A DNA stretch of 64,000 nucleotides from Taklimakanibacter lacteus. GTDB lineage: Bacteria > Pseudomonadota > Alphaproteobacteria > Rhizobiales > Aestuariivirgaceae. Shown here piece after piece: positions 1 to 9,154 of this stretch (its first letter is position 1; every line of letters begins with the position of its first letter). The notes under the pieces were generated by a model. It worked only from the letters and a program-made list of their open reading frames with translations, ran no database searches and was not told the origin of the DNA. The position numbers and the translations under genes are program-made. The stretch spans positions 248,001-312,000 of the forward strand of contig QOZQ01000004.1 in NCBI GenBank assembly GCA_003576695.1, written 5' to 3'.

Positions 1-254
1 ATATCGGCGTGACGAATCAAGCCATTCTCGCCTGGGCGGTGTTCGCGCCAGGCAAGACCAAGCGTGGCGCCCTGGAAGGGACCTATGTCGGCGCCACGGC
101 GGAAGCCACGGTCGTTGCCGGCCTTGGCGCCAATGTCCTGATCGGGGGATTCAAGAAAACCATTTCCCTGCAACCGCTTAGCGTCCAGGTTCAGACCGGT
201 CTCAATGTCGCGGCCGGGGTTGCCGGGCTTTATCTGGATTTCGTGAGACGTTAA
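1..254 (+). CDS. DUF992 family protein, 3-prime part only
   Basis: The gene enters from the left edge; the open frame runs from base 3, so the GTG at 9 is probably internal. The visible 80 or so residues contain YVGATAEATV, GLGANVLIGG and LQPLSVQVQTGLNVA, the typical C-terminal pattern of DUF992, a family of small exported alphaproteobacterial proteins of about 160 residues and unknown role. The N-terminal signal peptide expected for the family lies outside the window. An intrinsic terminator follows 27 bp after the stop, so this is the end of its transcript. Confidence 0.8.
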   Translation, partial: IGVTNQAILAWAVFAPGKTKRGALEGTYVGATAEATVVAGLGANVLIGGFKKTISLQPLSVQVQTGLNVAAGVAGLYLDFVRR

Positions 255-281
255 GCCTGACGCGACGCCAAACTGTTGCTT

Positions 282-325
282 AATTGCCGCAATCGCCAAA
301 AAAGACGGGGTTGCGGCAATTTTCG
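282..325 (+). terminator. Intrinsic terminator after the DUF992 gene
   Basis: An 11-bp perfect inverted repeat (AATTGCCGCAA at 282-292 and TTGCGGCAATT at 311-321) with an 18-nt loop is followed by a T-rich stretch. It sits directly after the DUF992 stop codon. Confidence 0.75.
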
Positions 326-338
326 TTTGTCACAGGCT

Positions 339-354
339 GTTACCTGCGGGTAAC
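339..354. promoter_or_regulatory. Dyad GTTACC-N4-GGTAAC upstream of the outer-membrane protein gene
   Basis: Perfect 6+4+6 dyad located 57 bp before the start codon at 412. Position and symmetry fit an operator, but no matching regulator was recognised. Confidence 0.35.
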
Positions 355-411
355 CTCTAGCCACGGCAGGGCGACTCCGTAATTTCGGGTCAGTTAGCTA
401 GAGGCAGGGGA

Positions 412-1287
412 ATGATCAGGAAAAGAGCATGGCTCACCGGAGCCGCGATTTCGGGCACGCTGGCGATCACGGGATTCGGGGGATCGGTGCTGGCCGCCGA
501 TGTCGTCGCAGAACCTGGCTGCACGCCGGCCGTTTCGGGCTTCAATGGCAAGCTTGAAGGCGGCGGCGGCTATTCCGATACTGATGAGATCAGCGGCGAT
601 GTCGCCTGGGAGGCCGGCGGCTCGCTCAGCTTCCCGCTGGGCTGCATGCTGGGCCTTCAGCTCGATGCGGGCGCCAATGAACGCTATGATAACACCCAGT
701 TCGGCGGCATCGCCCATCTCTTCATGCGCGACCCCGAGAGCTATCTCCTCGGTGTCACCGGTGGTGTGATCGATGGCGACGACGCCACGCTCTATCCGGT
801 CGGTCCGGAAGCCGAATTGTATCTCGGCAATTTCACCCTGGAAGCCTGGGGCGGCTATCTTTACGTCGACGGGGACGATGACAGCTTCGATACCGGCTTC
901 GTCATTGCCGATGCGGCCTTCTACCTGACCGACGACTTCCGCGTGTCGATCGGCGGCAAGATTGTCGACGATTTCGAGGCGCTGCGCGCCGGTTTCGAAT
1001 ACCAGTTCAGCGGCTCGCCGATGTCGCTTTACGCCAATGCCGAATATGGCGACGACGAGGCCTTCAACATCCTCGGCGGTCTCAAATTCTACTTCGGCGG
1101 CGAAGACAAGAGCCTGATCCGCCGTCACCGCGAAGACGATCCGCGCAACCGCACCCTCGACCTGTTCGCGTCGGGCGTCGGCAAGTCGGGCGACAATGGC
1201 GGCTATGGCGAAGGAACGACCGAAGGTTCCGACGGTTCCGATGGCACCGAAGGCACCGACGGTGAAGAGGTGCCGGCACTGAACTGA
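412..1287 (+). CDS. Exported outer-membrane beta-barrel-like protein
   Basis: 291 residues with a clear signal peptide (about residues 1-28, cleavage near VLA-AD). The mature part has alternating aromatic and polar strands and aspartate-rich turns, and the fold-like segment ends in LKFYFGG, as expected for an outer-membrane barrel. The last 25 residues are a low-complexity Gly/Ser/Thr/Asp/Glu tail (GTEGSDGSDGTEGTDG), unusual because barrels normally end on an aromatic residue. A GGCAGGGG ribosome site precedes the ATG. Monocistronic: terminators lie on both sides. No specific family was recognised, so a porin-like function is inference. Long open frames on the other strand are codon-bias shadows. 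Confidence 0.7.
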   Translation: MIRKRAWLTGAAISGTLAITGFGGSVLAADVVAEPGCTPAVSGFNGKLEGGGGYSDTDEISGDVAWEAGGSLSFPLGCMLGLQLDAGANERYDNTQFGGIAHLFMRDPESYLLGVTGGVIDGDDATLYPVGPEAELYLGNFTLEAWGGYLYVDGDDDSFDTGFVIADAAFYLTDDFRVSIGGKIVDDFEALRAGFEYQFSGSPMSLYANAEYGDDEAFNILGGLKFYFGGEDKSLIRRHREDDPRNRTLDLFASGVGKSGDNGGYGEGTTEGSDGSDGTEGTDGEEVPALN

Positions 1288-1306
1288 TCCATCTTACTCA
1301 GGAGAA

Positions 1307-1336
1307 GGGCCGCAGAGTTCTGCGGCTCTTTTCTTT
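1307..1336 (+). terminator. Intrinsic terminator of the outer-membrane protein gene
   Basis: GCCGCAGA (1309-1316) pairs with TCTGCGGC (1319-1326), followed by CTCTTTTCTTTT. It lies 20 bp after the stop codon. Confidence 0.75.
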
Positions 1337-1352
1337 TGAGCACCAGACCCAG

Positions 1353-2981
1353 CTAAACGCGCTCGAAGCAGTAGAGTTCGTTGACAGAGGTCGGAATGAA
1401 GATCCGCTGCCCGCCATTGGTTTCGGCGATGGCGTTGGTGATCGCATCGGGGAGCTGCAAATAGCCAGTCACCTGAAGCGAGATCGGGTCCAACTCACGA
1501 TAAGTGCCGCCCGTATTGCCGAAGGCCACTTTCCCCGCGACCAGGCGTGGTGAGGAATAGACGCGGGCACGGCAATCCATCTTCTTGACCAAGCTCATCG
1601 TCTCTAGATCGATGACATAGAGATGGCGGTCGCCTGAGCCGCAGAATATCCGCCCGTGGGTGATGAGCGGGGTCGTATAGCAAATATCGTCGGTCTTGAA
1701 TTTCTCCACCAGCTCACCGGTTGCCGCCTTCACGACATAGATATATCCGTCGAAAGACGCAGCGACCGCGAGCCCGCGCTCCATATCCAGGGCGGGCGGA
1801 TATTTCGTCGATCGATCGGTGTAGAACTCCCACACCTTCTCGCCGGTCGCGGGATTGAGGGCGAGGATGGAATGATCGGCCGATCCACAAATGGCAAGAT
1901 CATCGGCGGGCCAGTAGGAGGCCGAGCCATGCTGATAGGCCCGCATGGGAAATTCCCACAGCTTCTCGCCGGTAGCGAGCGACAGGCCCGCCATCGAACC
2001 GGGCATCCGTCGTTTTTCATATTCGGTGCCAACGATCAGGACACCGTGCCGCTCGACCACCAGGGGAGACGAGCCGACCCAATCGCATATTATGCTTTGC
2101 CAGATCTCCGCACCGGTTCGGGCGTCCAGGCAATAGACGATGCCATTGTAGGCGCCAAAATAAAGCCGGCCCTGATGGAGTGCGGCAGACGACCAGATGC
2201 CCTTGTGCATCGCGCCCTTTGCCTGATAGGACCAGTTCTCCTTGCCGCTATCGAGGTCGACCGAAACAAATGCTGCGGCGTCGGTGCCGAGGCAGATGCT
2301 GTTGCCGAAAATGACCGGCGTCGACTTGGGTACGACATGGAATGGCGCGAGAGTTTCCGCGGCATAACGCCAGACGAACTCGAATTTCTGTTGCGGCGGC
2401 GCGGGGTCCTTTTTCCGGATCGTCAGATTGAGATCGGAAAGGGTGAAGAGTGCGTTGACCTTGATGTTGTGCAGTTTCCGCCAAGCCATTCCTTTGGCGG
2501 ACTGGAAATCCACGACGACAAATATTTCGTCGACCTTGCGGCCCGAGCGTTCGAGGGCAACGCGCGCCTTCTCCAGACTGCCGCCGGTGTTCATGCTGTC
2601 ATCGACGAGAATGACGGGCCGGTCGTTCAGCTCCCCTTCGATCTGCTGTTGCGTGCCATAGGTCTTCCGTTCCTTGCGCACCATGAATCCATTCAGTTCA
2701 TGACCCCGTTCGTGACCGGCTTGCAGGATTGCGGTGAGGAGGGGGATCGCAGCGACTTCCATGCCGCCGATCTGGACCGGGCCTCCCGGGGCATGGCGCT
2801 CCCAGAACTGCCTGACGATCTCGCCCAGATATTCGGGCCGCATGAATACCCGGCGCATGTCAATGAACCACGCGAAGGGGGTGCCGCTCGGGGACACAAT
2901 TCCCGGTCCGCGCTGAACGCCGAATTCCTCGATAAAGGCGCGCAGGTCCAGTGACGGTGCTTTGCTTTTCTTCTTCAGCAT
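1353..2981 (-). CDS. Phosphoribosyltransferase fused to PQQ-type beta-propeller
   Basis: 542 residues from the ATG at 2981; the open frame extends upstream, but that part overlaps the divergent gene. Residues 20-190 form an orotate-phosphoribosyltransferase-like domain with IGGMEVAAIPL (71-81) and the PRPP-binding loop VILVDDSMNTGGS (123-135), whose paired Asp and Thr-Gly-Gly are intact. Residues 205-540 are a propeller of about seven blades with repeated GxVYCLDxxTGxxxW-like motifs, as in PQQ-binding or BamB-like proteins. There is no signal peptide, so the propeller should be cytoplasmic, which is unusual for this fold. The gene is divergent from the glycosyltransferase gene, 82 bp apart. 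The PRTase fold is clear; the substrate is unknown. Confidence 0.8.
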   Translation of the reverse strand: MLKKKSKAPSLDLRAFIEEFGVQRGPGIVSPSGTPFAWFIDMRRVFMRPEYLGEIVRQFWERHAPGGPVQIGGMEVAAIPLLTAILQAGHERGHELNGFMVRKERKTYGTQQQIEGELNDRPVILVDDSMNTGGSLEKARVALERSGRKVDEIFVVVDFQSAKGMAWRKLHNIKVNALFTLSDLNLTIRKKDPAPPQQKFEFVWRYAAETLAPFHVVPKSTPVIFGNSICLGTDAAAFVSVDLDSGKENWSYQAKGAMHKGIWSSAALHQGRLYFGAYNGIVYCLDARTGAEIWQSIICDWVGSSPLVVERHGVLIVGTEYEKRRMPGSMAGLSLATGEKLWEFPMRAYQHGSASYWPADDLAICGSADHSILALNPATGEKVWEFYTDRSTKYPPALDMERGLAVAASFDGYIYVVKAATGELVEKFKTDDICYTTPLITHGRIFCGSGDRHLYVIDLETMSLVKKMDCRARVYSSPRLVAGKVAFGNTGGTYRELDPISLQVTGYLQLPDAITNAIAETNGGQRIFIPTSVNELYCFERV

Positions 2982-3063
2982 GAACAATTCCGGCTTGAAT
3001 GAATCCTCGAAAATGCGATGGTTCCCGCTCTTACGCTGATTATCAAGGGCAAAATCACAAATC

Positions 3064-4251
3064 ATGCGGCGCGCCAAACGGATTCTGATGTGTTGGGAGT
3101 TCGGCAGCGGCAACGGCCATGTCAGGCAGCTCAAGCTCATCGGAGAAAGACTGCAGAAGCAGGGTTTTGATGTCACCTACGCGCTGCGCCGGCCCGATGC
3201 GGGCGAGGCCGTCGGCATTCCGGCGGGGGCCATAAGGCAGGCCCCGAACTGGCCCTTGAAATCCCCGCCTGCCGAAGACCGCAAACCCATGACCAGCGCC
3301 ACCTACGGCGACTATCTCGCGCAGTTGATGCTCGGCCCGCGCGATGACCTGTCAGAGCGTCTGCAAAAATGGAGCTCGCTCATCGAGGCCGAGCACCCCG
3401 ATCTCATCATTGCCGACTACGCGCCGAGCGTATCGTTGCTGTTCTATGGACGAATACCGATTGTTGCGGTCGGCAACGGCTATGTCCTGCCGCCGACGTC
3501 GCTCCCCTCATTCCCGCGACTGATCGATGATGTTCCGATCCAGTATGAGGAGAGTGACGTCGTGGGCCGCGTCAACAAAATACTGCATCGCTACCACAAG
3601 AAGCCGATATCGCATTTTCCGCAGATCAATCGGGCCGATCGTCCCTACCTGCTCACGCTTCCCTGCATCGATCCCTATCGTGAGCATCGTGAGGGCAATT
3701 GGCTGGGCACTCCCGATACCAGGGAGATCGTCCTGGCGATGCGACCGGAAATGCGGGTTTTTGCCTACTTCCAGGAACAGCAGCAGACCGATGTGCGACT
3801 TGTCGAAGGTCTTGTGCGGGCGGGCCTGCCTGGCAAGGCCATTTTCTCGTTGCCCCTGCGGCGGACCATAAAGCTGCTCGAGCCTGCCGGCATCAGCGTG
3901 CCGGATGGCCTGGCCTATCTTCCGATCGAATTGCTGAGCTGCAGGGTCATCGTGCATGCGGGGAGTTCCGGCATGGCGATGGCCGGTATCGCCGCCGGCA
4001 TTCCGCAGGTCATGATCAAGACAGATATCGAGAAGACACTGGTGGCCCAGTCGATCGCCGCCCGCAATGCCGGCACCGTCCTGAGCTGGAGCACTTTCGA
4101 GATGCTCGACCTTGCCGTGGCGGTCAGGGCGGCGGCAGAAAGCCAGGCAATGCAAAAGGCGGCGCGCGATCTGTCGCTGGAGAACACGCGCTACCTGCAA
4201 ATCGATCCTGTCACCGAAATTGCCAAGGGCGTCGTGGACCTGCTCAGCTAG
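3064..4251 (+). CDS. GT-B glycosyltransferase (UDP-glycosyltransferase/MurG-like)
   Basis: 395 residues. The N-terminus has ILMCWEFGSGNGHVRQL, a nucleotide-sugar transferase opening with a Gly-rich loop and His. Near residue 297 the C-terminal donor-binding signature HAGSSGMAMAGIAAGIPQV appears, matching the HGGxGT...GxP motif of families GT1 and GT28. No membrane helix is seen. Neighbours are the divergent phosphoribosyltransferase-propeller gene and a convergent adenylate-forming ligase, a combination that suggests small-molecule or glycolipid modification. The acceptor cannot be read from sequence. ATG at 3064 is taken as the start because the core begins within ten residues. A 100-bp dispersed repeat starts at its stop codon. 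Confidence 0.8.
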   Translation: MRRAKRILMCWEFGSGNGHVRQLKLIGERLQKQGFDVTYALRRPDAGEAVGIPAGAIRQAPNWPLKSPPAEDRKPMTSATYGDYLAQLMLGPRDDLSERLQKWSSLIEAEHPDLIIADYAPSVSLLFYGRIPIVAVGNGYVLPPTSLPSFPRLIDDVPIQYEESDVVGRVNKILHRYHKKPISHFPQINRADRPYLLTLPCIDPYREHREGNWLGTPDTREIVLAMRPEMRVFAYFQEQQQTDVRLVEGLVRAGLPGKAIFSLPLRRTIKLLEPAGISVPDGLAYLPIELLSCRVIVHAGSSGMAMAGIAAGIPQVMIKTDIEKTLVAQSIAARNAGTVLSWSTFEMLDLAVAVRAAAESQAMQKAARDLSLENTRYLQIDPVTEIAKGVVDLLS

Positions 4252-4352
4252 AGCCTGATGGCTTTTCGTCGAGTCGCCATCACGCTCCAGCTTTTTGTTT
4301 GCGCATGATGCTTCCGGAAAACCGGTATCCACTTTTCCGGATCATGCTGTAG
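4251..4352. repeat. Dispersed intergenic repeat, copy A (about 100 bp)
   Basis: Nearly the same sequence occurs at 16497-16598 with about 11 differences. Its right half carries the core ccggaaaaccggtatccac followed by an inverted ttttccggatcatgc, a palindromic element widespread in Hyphomicrobiales. The left half carries a second small dyad (gatggctttt...gccatcac). It fills the gap between the convergent genes. Confidence 0.8.
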
Positions 4353-5678
4353 CTAGGTATCAGGCGGCGCATGCTCGTTGACGAATTCGATGTATTTTTG
4401 TCCGGGTTTGAGCGGTGGCGAATCGAAGCGCTTGTGAACGATGTCGATATCCTTGCCACCCATCGATGTACGGAAGGCATGGCGCGAGTGTTCCAGATCT
4501 GCCTCGCTGAGATTTGCCGGAGAGACAAATCTCACTTCGACCCTGTTCAATCCGGTCTGTGCGATCTGGTACCAGCTGGCACGAAGGTGAGCGCCCACAA
4601 TTTCAGTCGTGACATGCCCGGAGGGCATGAACCGACCGCCCTCGCCAAACTGAAACAAATGTCGAATGCGCCCTGATACCGGACCGAGCACCGGCAACTG
4701 AAGTCCACAGTCACATGATTCAGCCAATGCCGCGAGGTCGCCTTGCTCGTAGCGAATAAGAGGCTGCGCGGCGTTGTGCAAGACCGTCACGATGACGCGA
4801 CCCTGGACGCCTGGCGGACAAGGACTACCGTCGTCATCGACTATCTCCACCCTTACGAGCTCGGAATTGATGTGAAGCGCTCCTTTTCTGCACTGCATGG
4901 CAATCGGACCGCATTCCTCCGAGCCGTAGACTTCGATGATCGGAACGTCCAGTCTCTCCTGGACCACGCGACGGTATTCCGGCCTGGCCTGCATGCCGAA
5001 GCTTATGGTGGCACCAAGTTTGATCTGCTTGCCCTGACGAACGCTCTCCTCGGCTACAGCTGCCAGGGTGACGGGCATTGCCGTGAAGTAGGCGGCGCCC
5101 GTACGGTTCAGCCACTCGACCAGCCTGTCGACCGGCGTGATGACTTCGATGACGTGACGCAGGCCGCGATGCGAAACCCAGTATGGTCCCCATGGCTTGA
5201 AAACCCGCCCGTCCGGCCAGACGGATTTGCCGGGATCCTGCCCCAGGGCCAAGGCCATTGGCTTGGACCAGTCAAGCTCATGCCAACTGTGCAGTCGCCA
5301 GCGCGCGACGTTGCGCGCGATGTCGGCAAGGCGCGTGGCTGTGACGGTTATGGGGACGCCGCTTGTGCCTGAAGTAGAAACTTGCGTCAGACGTCCGTGA
5401 ACCTGCGGGATGGCGCTGGACGTCATTTCTGCCTGCCGTGAGCGTACATCCGACCTTGTGAGGACAGGGACCTCATGCCAGCGATCCCAATCCACCCGGC
5501 CACTCTGCAGGAGCACCTTGGACAGCCGGTCGCGGTAAAAGGAGGTGGTGTGCGCGGCGTGATGGAGAAGCTGGGACAATTGCTGGCGCTGATAGGCCTC
5601 AATGTCTTGCCGCGACAGCCACTGGGTATACATCAAGGTGTCGTAAAACAGGCGGGCGGCTTCCCGTTCGGTCGGCAT
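4353..5678 (-). CDS. Phenylacetate-CoA ligase/CapK-like adenylate-forming enzyme
   Basis: 441 residues from ATG 5678 (an in-frame GTG at 5693 would add five). Adenylation motifs are visible: STSGTSGVPITV (P-loop-like core), VYGSEECGPIAMQC and RYEQGDLAAL followed by a CDCGLQLPVLG metal-type segment. These match the PaaK / coenzyme F390 synthetase / CapK branch, which activates a carboxylate with ATP to acyl-AMP and often CoA thioester. The cysteines in ESCDCG may bind a metal. It is convergent with the glycosyltransferase and is a paralogue of the gene at 22596-23993. The substrate is unknown; a role in surface-polysaccharide or small-molecule acylation is inference. Confidence 0.8.
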   Translation of the reverse strand: MPTEREAARLFYDTLMYTQWLSRQDIEAYQRQQLSQLLHHAAHTTSFYRDRLSKVLLQSGRVDWDRWHEVPVLTRSDVRSRQAEMTSSAIPQVHGRLTQVSTSGTSGVPITVTATRLADIARNVARWRLHSWHELDWSKPMALALGQDPGKSVWPDGRVFKPWGPYWVSHRGLRHVIEVITPVDRLVEWLNRTGAAYFTAMPVTLAAVAEESVRQGKQIKLGATISFGMQARPEYRRVVQERLDVPIIEVYGSEECGPIAMQCRKGALHINSELVRVEIVDDDGSPCPPGVQGRVIVTVLHNAAQPLIRYEQGDLAALAESCDCGLQLPVLGPVSGRIRHLFQFGEGGRFMPSGHVTTEIVGAHLRASWYQIAQTGLNRVEVRFVSPANLSEADLEHSRHAFRTSMGGKDIDIVHKRFDSPPLKPGQKYIEFVNEHAPPDT

Positions 5679-5827
5679 GTCCCAAGATAACACGGGGACT
5701 TACGATTGCCACTTGTCACAATCGCAAATCGGCGCAAGCATAGGGTTCGAGGAGCCGCCCCGACGGGGTTTCCTCGCAAGATGGGCGGTCCCCGGACGGC
5801 ATTGACGCAGCCAAAGGGAGGTCCCGA

Positions 5828-7888
5828 ATGACCAGCACAGCAAATGGCAGAGAACGACAGGGTCCGCGGTGCATCGCACTCGTGGGACCCTATCTGAGCG
5901 GCAAGACCACGCTTCTGGAAGCCATATTGTTCCGGCTTGGCGCCATTGCGCGCCAGGGGAAAGTCGCCGAGAAGACGACGGTCGGCGATGCGGCGCCGGA
6001 AGCGCGTGCCCACGGCATGAGCGTCGAGCTCAATGCCGCCACCGTCCAGTTCATGGGCGAGAGCTTCACCTTTGTGGATTGCCCCGGCTCGATCGAATTC
6101 GGCCAGGAAGCGCGCGCGGCGCTCATGGGATGCGACGCCGCCGTCGTCGTCTGCGAGCCCGACGACAAGAAGGTGCCCGCCTTGCAGCTGATCCTCAAGC
6201 AGCTCGATGACCTCAAGATTCCCCGTTTCATCTTCATCAACAAGATCGACCGCACCGAAAGCCGGCTGCGCGACGTGCTGAGCTACCTGCAGCCGGCGAG
6301 CGTCACACCCTTGCTGCTGCGCCAGGTGCCGATCTGGAAGGACGATATCGTGCGCGGCTTCGTCGATCTGGCGCTCGAGCGCGCCTTCGTCTACCGCGAG
6401 AATGCACCGAGCGAAGTCGTCGACATGCCTTCCGACATGCTTGACCGCGAGAAGGAGGCGCGCTTCGCGATGCTGGAGAAGCTCGCCGACTATGACGATG
6501 CGCTTATGGAGGAGCTGCTTTCGGACATCGAGCCGCCGCGCGATCGCGTGTTCAACGACTTGACGCGCGAATTGTCGGAAGGCCTGATCACGCCGGTCCT
6601 GTTCGGCTCGGCCGAGAACGGCAATGGCATATTCCGCCTGATGAAGGCATTGCGGCACGAGGCGCCGGGGGTCGCGGCGACGGCCAAGCGGCTCGGGCTC
6701 GCCGCGAACGGCTCCGCCGTGCTGCAGATTCTCAAGACCTTCCATACCGCCCATGGCGGCAAGCTGTCCTTGTCGCGCGTTCTTGCCGGCGCCATCGCTG
6801 ACAGCGCCACGGTCTATGGCGGCAAGGGCCAGGAGGCGCGGATCGCCGGCCTGTTCACACTGATGGGATCGACCCCGCAGAAGATCGGCAAGGCGGAGAC
6901 GGGCGAGACGGTGGCGCTCGGCAAGCTCGACAACATGGCAACCGGCGAGACGATCTCGGCCGCCAAGGGGACGGTGAAGCAGCTGGCGAAGCTCGATGTG
7001 GCGCCCGGCGTCTACGGGCTCGCCATCTCGGTCGCCGACCGCAAGGACGAGGTGAAGCTCACCAGCTCCGTCGCCAAGCTCATCGAGGAAGATCCCTCGC
7101 TGTCGCTCGAGCAGAACCAGAGCACGCATGAGATGGTGCTGTGGGGGCAGGGCGAGATGCATCTGCGCGTCGCGCTCGAAAGGCTCATGGGAAAATTCGG
7201 CGTTCAGGCCAATGCGCGACCGCGCCGGATCGACTATCGCGAGACGATCCGCAAGCCGGTGCAGATCCGCGGCCGCCACAAGAAGCAGTCGGGCGGGCAC
7301 GGCCAGTATGGCGATATCGTCGTCGAGATCAAACCGGTGCCGCGGGGCTCAGGCTTCACCTTCACCGACACGATCACCGGCGGGGTCGTTCCCAAGCAGT
7401 ATATTCCGGCGGTGGAAACCGGCATACGTGACTGGATGGGGCAGGGTCCGCTCGGCTTTCCGGTGGTCGACTTCACCGTCAATCTGTCGGACGGCTCCTA
7501 TCATGACGTCGACTCCTCCGAAATGGCGTTCAAGACGGCGGCGCGCATCGCCATGAGCGAAGGCATGCCGCAATGCTCGCCGGTGCTGCTCGAGCCCATC
7601 GTGGCGGTCGAGGTGCATGTGCCGAGCGAGGCGACATCGCGCGTCAACCAGATCGTCTCCGGCCATCGCGGCCAGCTTCTGGGCTTCGACGGCCGCGAGG
7701 GCTGGCCCGGCTGGGACACGGTCAAGGCGCATATGCCGGAAAGCGAGATCGGTTCGCTCATCATCGAACTGCGATCGGCGACCGCCGGCGTCGGCACCTT
7801 CGTGTTCAAGCACGATCATATGTCGGAGCTGACGGGCCGCCAGGCCGATCAGGTGGTCACCAACCGCAAGGCGACGCTCGCCGCTTAG
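5828..7888 (+). CDS. Elongation factor G-like GTPase (EF-G paralogue)
   Basis: 686 residues, close to EF-G length. GTPase motifs: G1 GPYLSGKT (20-27), G3 DCPG (84-87) and G4 NKID (139-142). Domains II to V follow, including the EF-G domain IV-like GGHGQYGDIVVEIKP and the C-terminal RGQLLGFDGREGWPGWD. The G1 loop differs from canonical AHIDAGKTT, and other features place it in the EF-G-like second-copy family common in alphaproteobacteria, whose role is not settled (ribosome recycling or stress translation has been proposed for such copies). It has a GGAG site before ATG 5828, stands alone, and is divergent from the ligase gene. It is not the housekeeping fusA, which would sit in the str operon. 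Confidence 0.9.
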   Translation: MTSTANGRERQGPRCIALVGPYLSGKTTLLEAILFRLGAIARQGKVAEKTTVGDAAPEARAHGMSVELNAATVQFMGESFTFVDCPGSIEFGQEARAALMGCDAAVVVCEPDDKKVPALQLILKQLDDLKIPRFIFINKIDRTESRLRDVLSYLQPASVTPLLLRQVPIWKDDIVRGFVDLALERAFVYRENAPSEVVDMPSDMLDREKEARFAMLEKLADYDDALMEELLSDIEPPRDRVFNDLTRELSEGLITPVLFGSAENGNGIFRLMKALRHEAPGVAATAKRLGLAANGSAVLQILKTFHTAHGGKLSLSRVLAGAIADSATVYGGKGQEARIAGLFTLMGSTPQKIGKAETGETVALGKLDNMATGETISAAKGTVKQLAKLDVAPGVYGLAISVADRKDEVKLTSSVAKLIEEDPSLSLEQNQSTHEMVLWGQGEMHLRVALERLMGKFGVQANARPRRIDYRETIRKPVQIRGRHKKQSGGHGQYGDIVVEIKPVPRGSGFTFTDTITGGVVPKQYIPAVETGIRDWMGQGPLGFPVVDFTVNLSDGSYHDVDSSEMAFKTAARIAMSEGMPQCSPVLLEPIVAVEVHVPSEATSRVNQIVSGHRGQLLGFDGREGWPGWDTVKAHMPESEIGSLIIELRSATAGVGTFVFKHDHMSELTGRQADQVVTNRKATLAA

Positions 7889-7919
7889 CGACGAAGCCCT
7901 GTCGAGATACTGGTCGCGA

Positions 7920-8894
7920 TCAAGTGAGATAGCCGATCAGCATGGACGCCAGCATCAGCATGGAGCCCATGCTGACGATATCGGTGATCGTCGTCAGGAT
8001 GATGCTGGAGGCGGTGGCGGGGTCGGCGCCCATCTTCTTGAGCACGACCGGCACCGAGGCGCCGCACAGGCCGCTGACCAGGACGGAGAGGATGGTGGCG
8101 ATGAAGACGATCAGGGCCAGCCATTCGGGTCCCGTGTCGCCTGCCAATGCGGCCACGATGTAGATGACGGCACCCACGACGATGCCGGTCAGGACGCCGT
8201 GGACGAGACCGAGGCGGATCTCCTTCCACAGGGCGGCCGAATAGAAATCGGTGGTGCCCGAGCGCTCCAGCGTCCGCAAGGTGATGGCGAGCGCCTGGGC
8301 GCCGGTATTGCCCGACTGGCCGGCGAGAACCGGCAGGAAGGCGGCAAGAAGGACGACGCGGTCGATCGTGTCCTGGTAGTGGCCGACCACCAGGCCGGCG
8401 GCAAAGGCGGTGACGAGATTGATCATCAGCCAGGGCAGGCGCGACCTGATCGAGGCCAGGAAGGGCGTCGCCACGGTCTCGCCCTCGTCGACACCCACCA
8501 TTCGGCCAGGGGTCGCCGCGAGGCGCGCTTCCTCGATCTCATGCAGGCGCGCGGCGCGCACCACGCCCCGCAACCTGCCGTTGCGGGCGATGACCGGATA
8601 TTCCGGGATCTCCATGCCCTTGATGCGGTTCAAGGCATCATGCACGTCGGCGCCTTGCGGCAGAGCCAGGACTTTCGTCAGCATGACCTCGGCGATCTTC
8701 GCCTTGGCATCCGCCAGGATCAGGTCGCGCATCACGCACAGGCCGACCAGGCGCCCCCTTCTGTCGGCGACCATCGGATAGGTATAGATGCGCTCGCGGG
8801 GGATGGCCCTGATGGCGGCAATCGCCTGGGCAACGGTGTTTTCCGGCGCCAGAACCAGAACCGGCTCCTGCATCATGTCTTTTACGGTCGTCAT
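7920..8894 (-). CDS. MgtE-type magnesium transporter lacking the N-terminal domain
   Basis: 324 residues from ATG 8894 (the frame extends to a TTG at 8927). Two CBS domains occupy about residues 5-125 (MMQEPVLVLAPENTVAQAI, then VMLTKVLALPQGADVHDAL), followed by the five-helix MgtE pore domain from about 155 with PVLAGQSGNTGAQALAITL, the segment lining the Mg2+ path. Full-length MgtE is about 450 residues; the alpha-solenoid N domain that helps gate the channel by sensing cytosolic Mg2+ is absent. No signal of truncation is seen upstream, so this looks like a natural short variant. Inner membrane; Mg2+ or another divalent cation. Confidence 0.85.
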   Translation of the reverse strand: MTTVKDMMQEPVLVLAPENTVAQAIAAIRAIPRERIYTYPMVADRRGRLVGLCVMRDLILADAKAKIAEVMLTKVLALPQGADVHDALNRIKGMEIPEYPVIARNGRLRGVVRAARLHEIEEARLAATPGRMVGVDEGETVATPFLASIRSRLPWLMINLVTAFAAGLVVGHYQDTIDRVVLLAAFLPVLAGQSGNTGAQALAITLRTLERSGTTDFYSAALWKEIRLGLVHGVLTGIVVGAVIYIVAALAGDTGPEWLALIVFIATILSVLVSGLCGASVPVVLKKMGADPATASSIILTTITDIVSMGSMLMLASMLIGYLT

Positions 8895-9154
8895 GTTCTT
8901 TGGAGAGTCCTCAACTGGGCCGCTCAACGGGCGTGGCGGATATCCGCGCCGCGCCGCTTTTGTCCTGATATTTCCGAAGGTTCGGGGAAACTACCTGCTG
9001 TCCATGCTGCTGTAGAGCAAGATGCTCGGGAGGGGCAAGCCGGGATCATAGGCAGCCCGGGATGGCTCTGCGACTCCCCAAAAAGGGGAGTGCCTTGTAG
9101 TTTACTTTTCGTTAGAGCAGAATGCGCACGAGGGGTCTACCTAGGAATCGATTG

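Noticed and set aside
5633-7300. 555-codon open frame opposite the EF-G-like gene
   Set aside because: Low-complexity Arg/Leu/Ala composition and no motif; shadow of the real gene.
9073-9091. ACTCCCC-N5-GGGGAGT hairpin as a terminator
   Set aside because: No T-run follows directly on either strand and no gene ends there.
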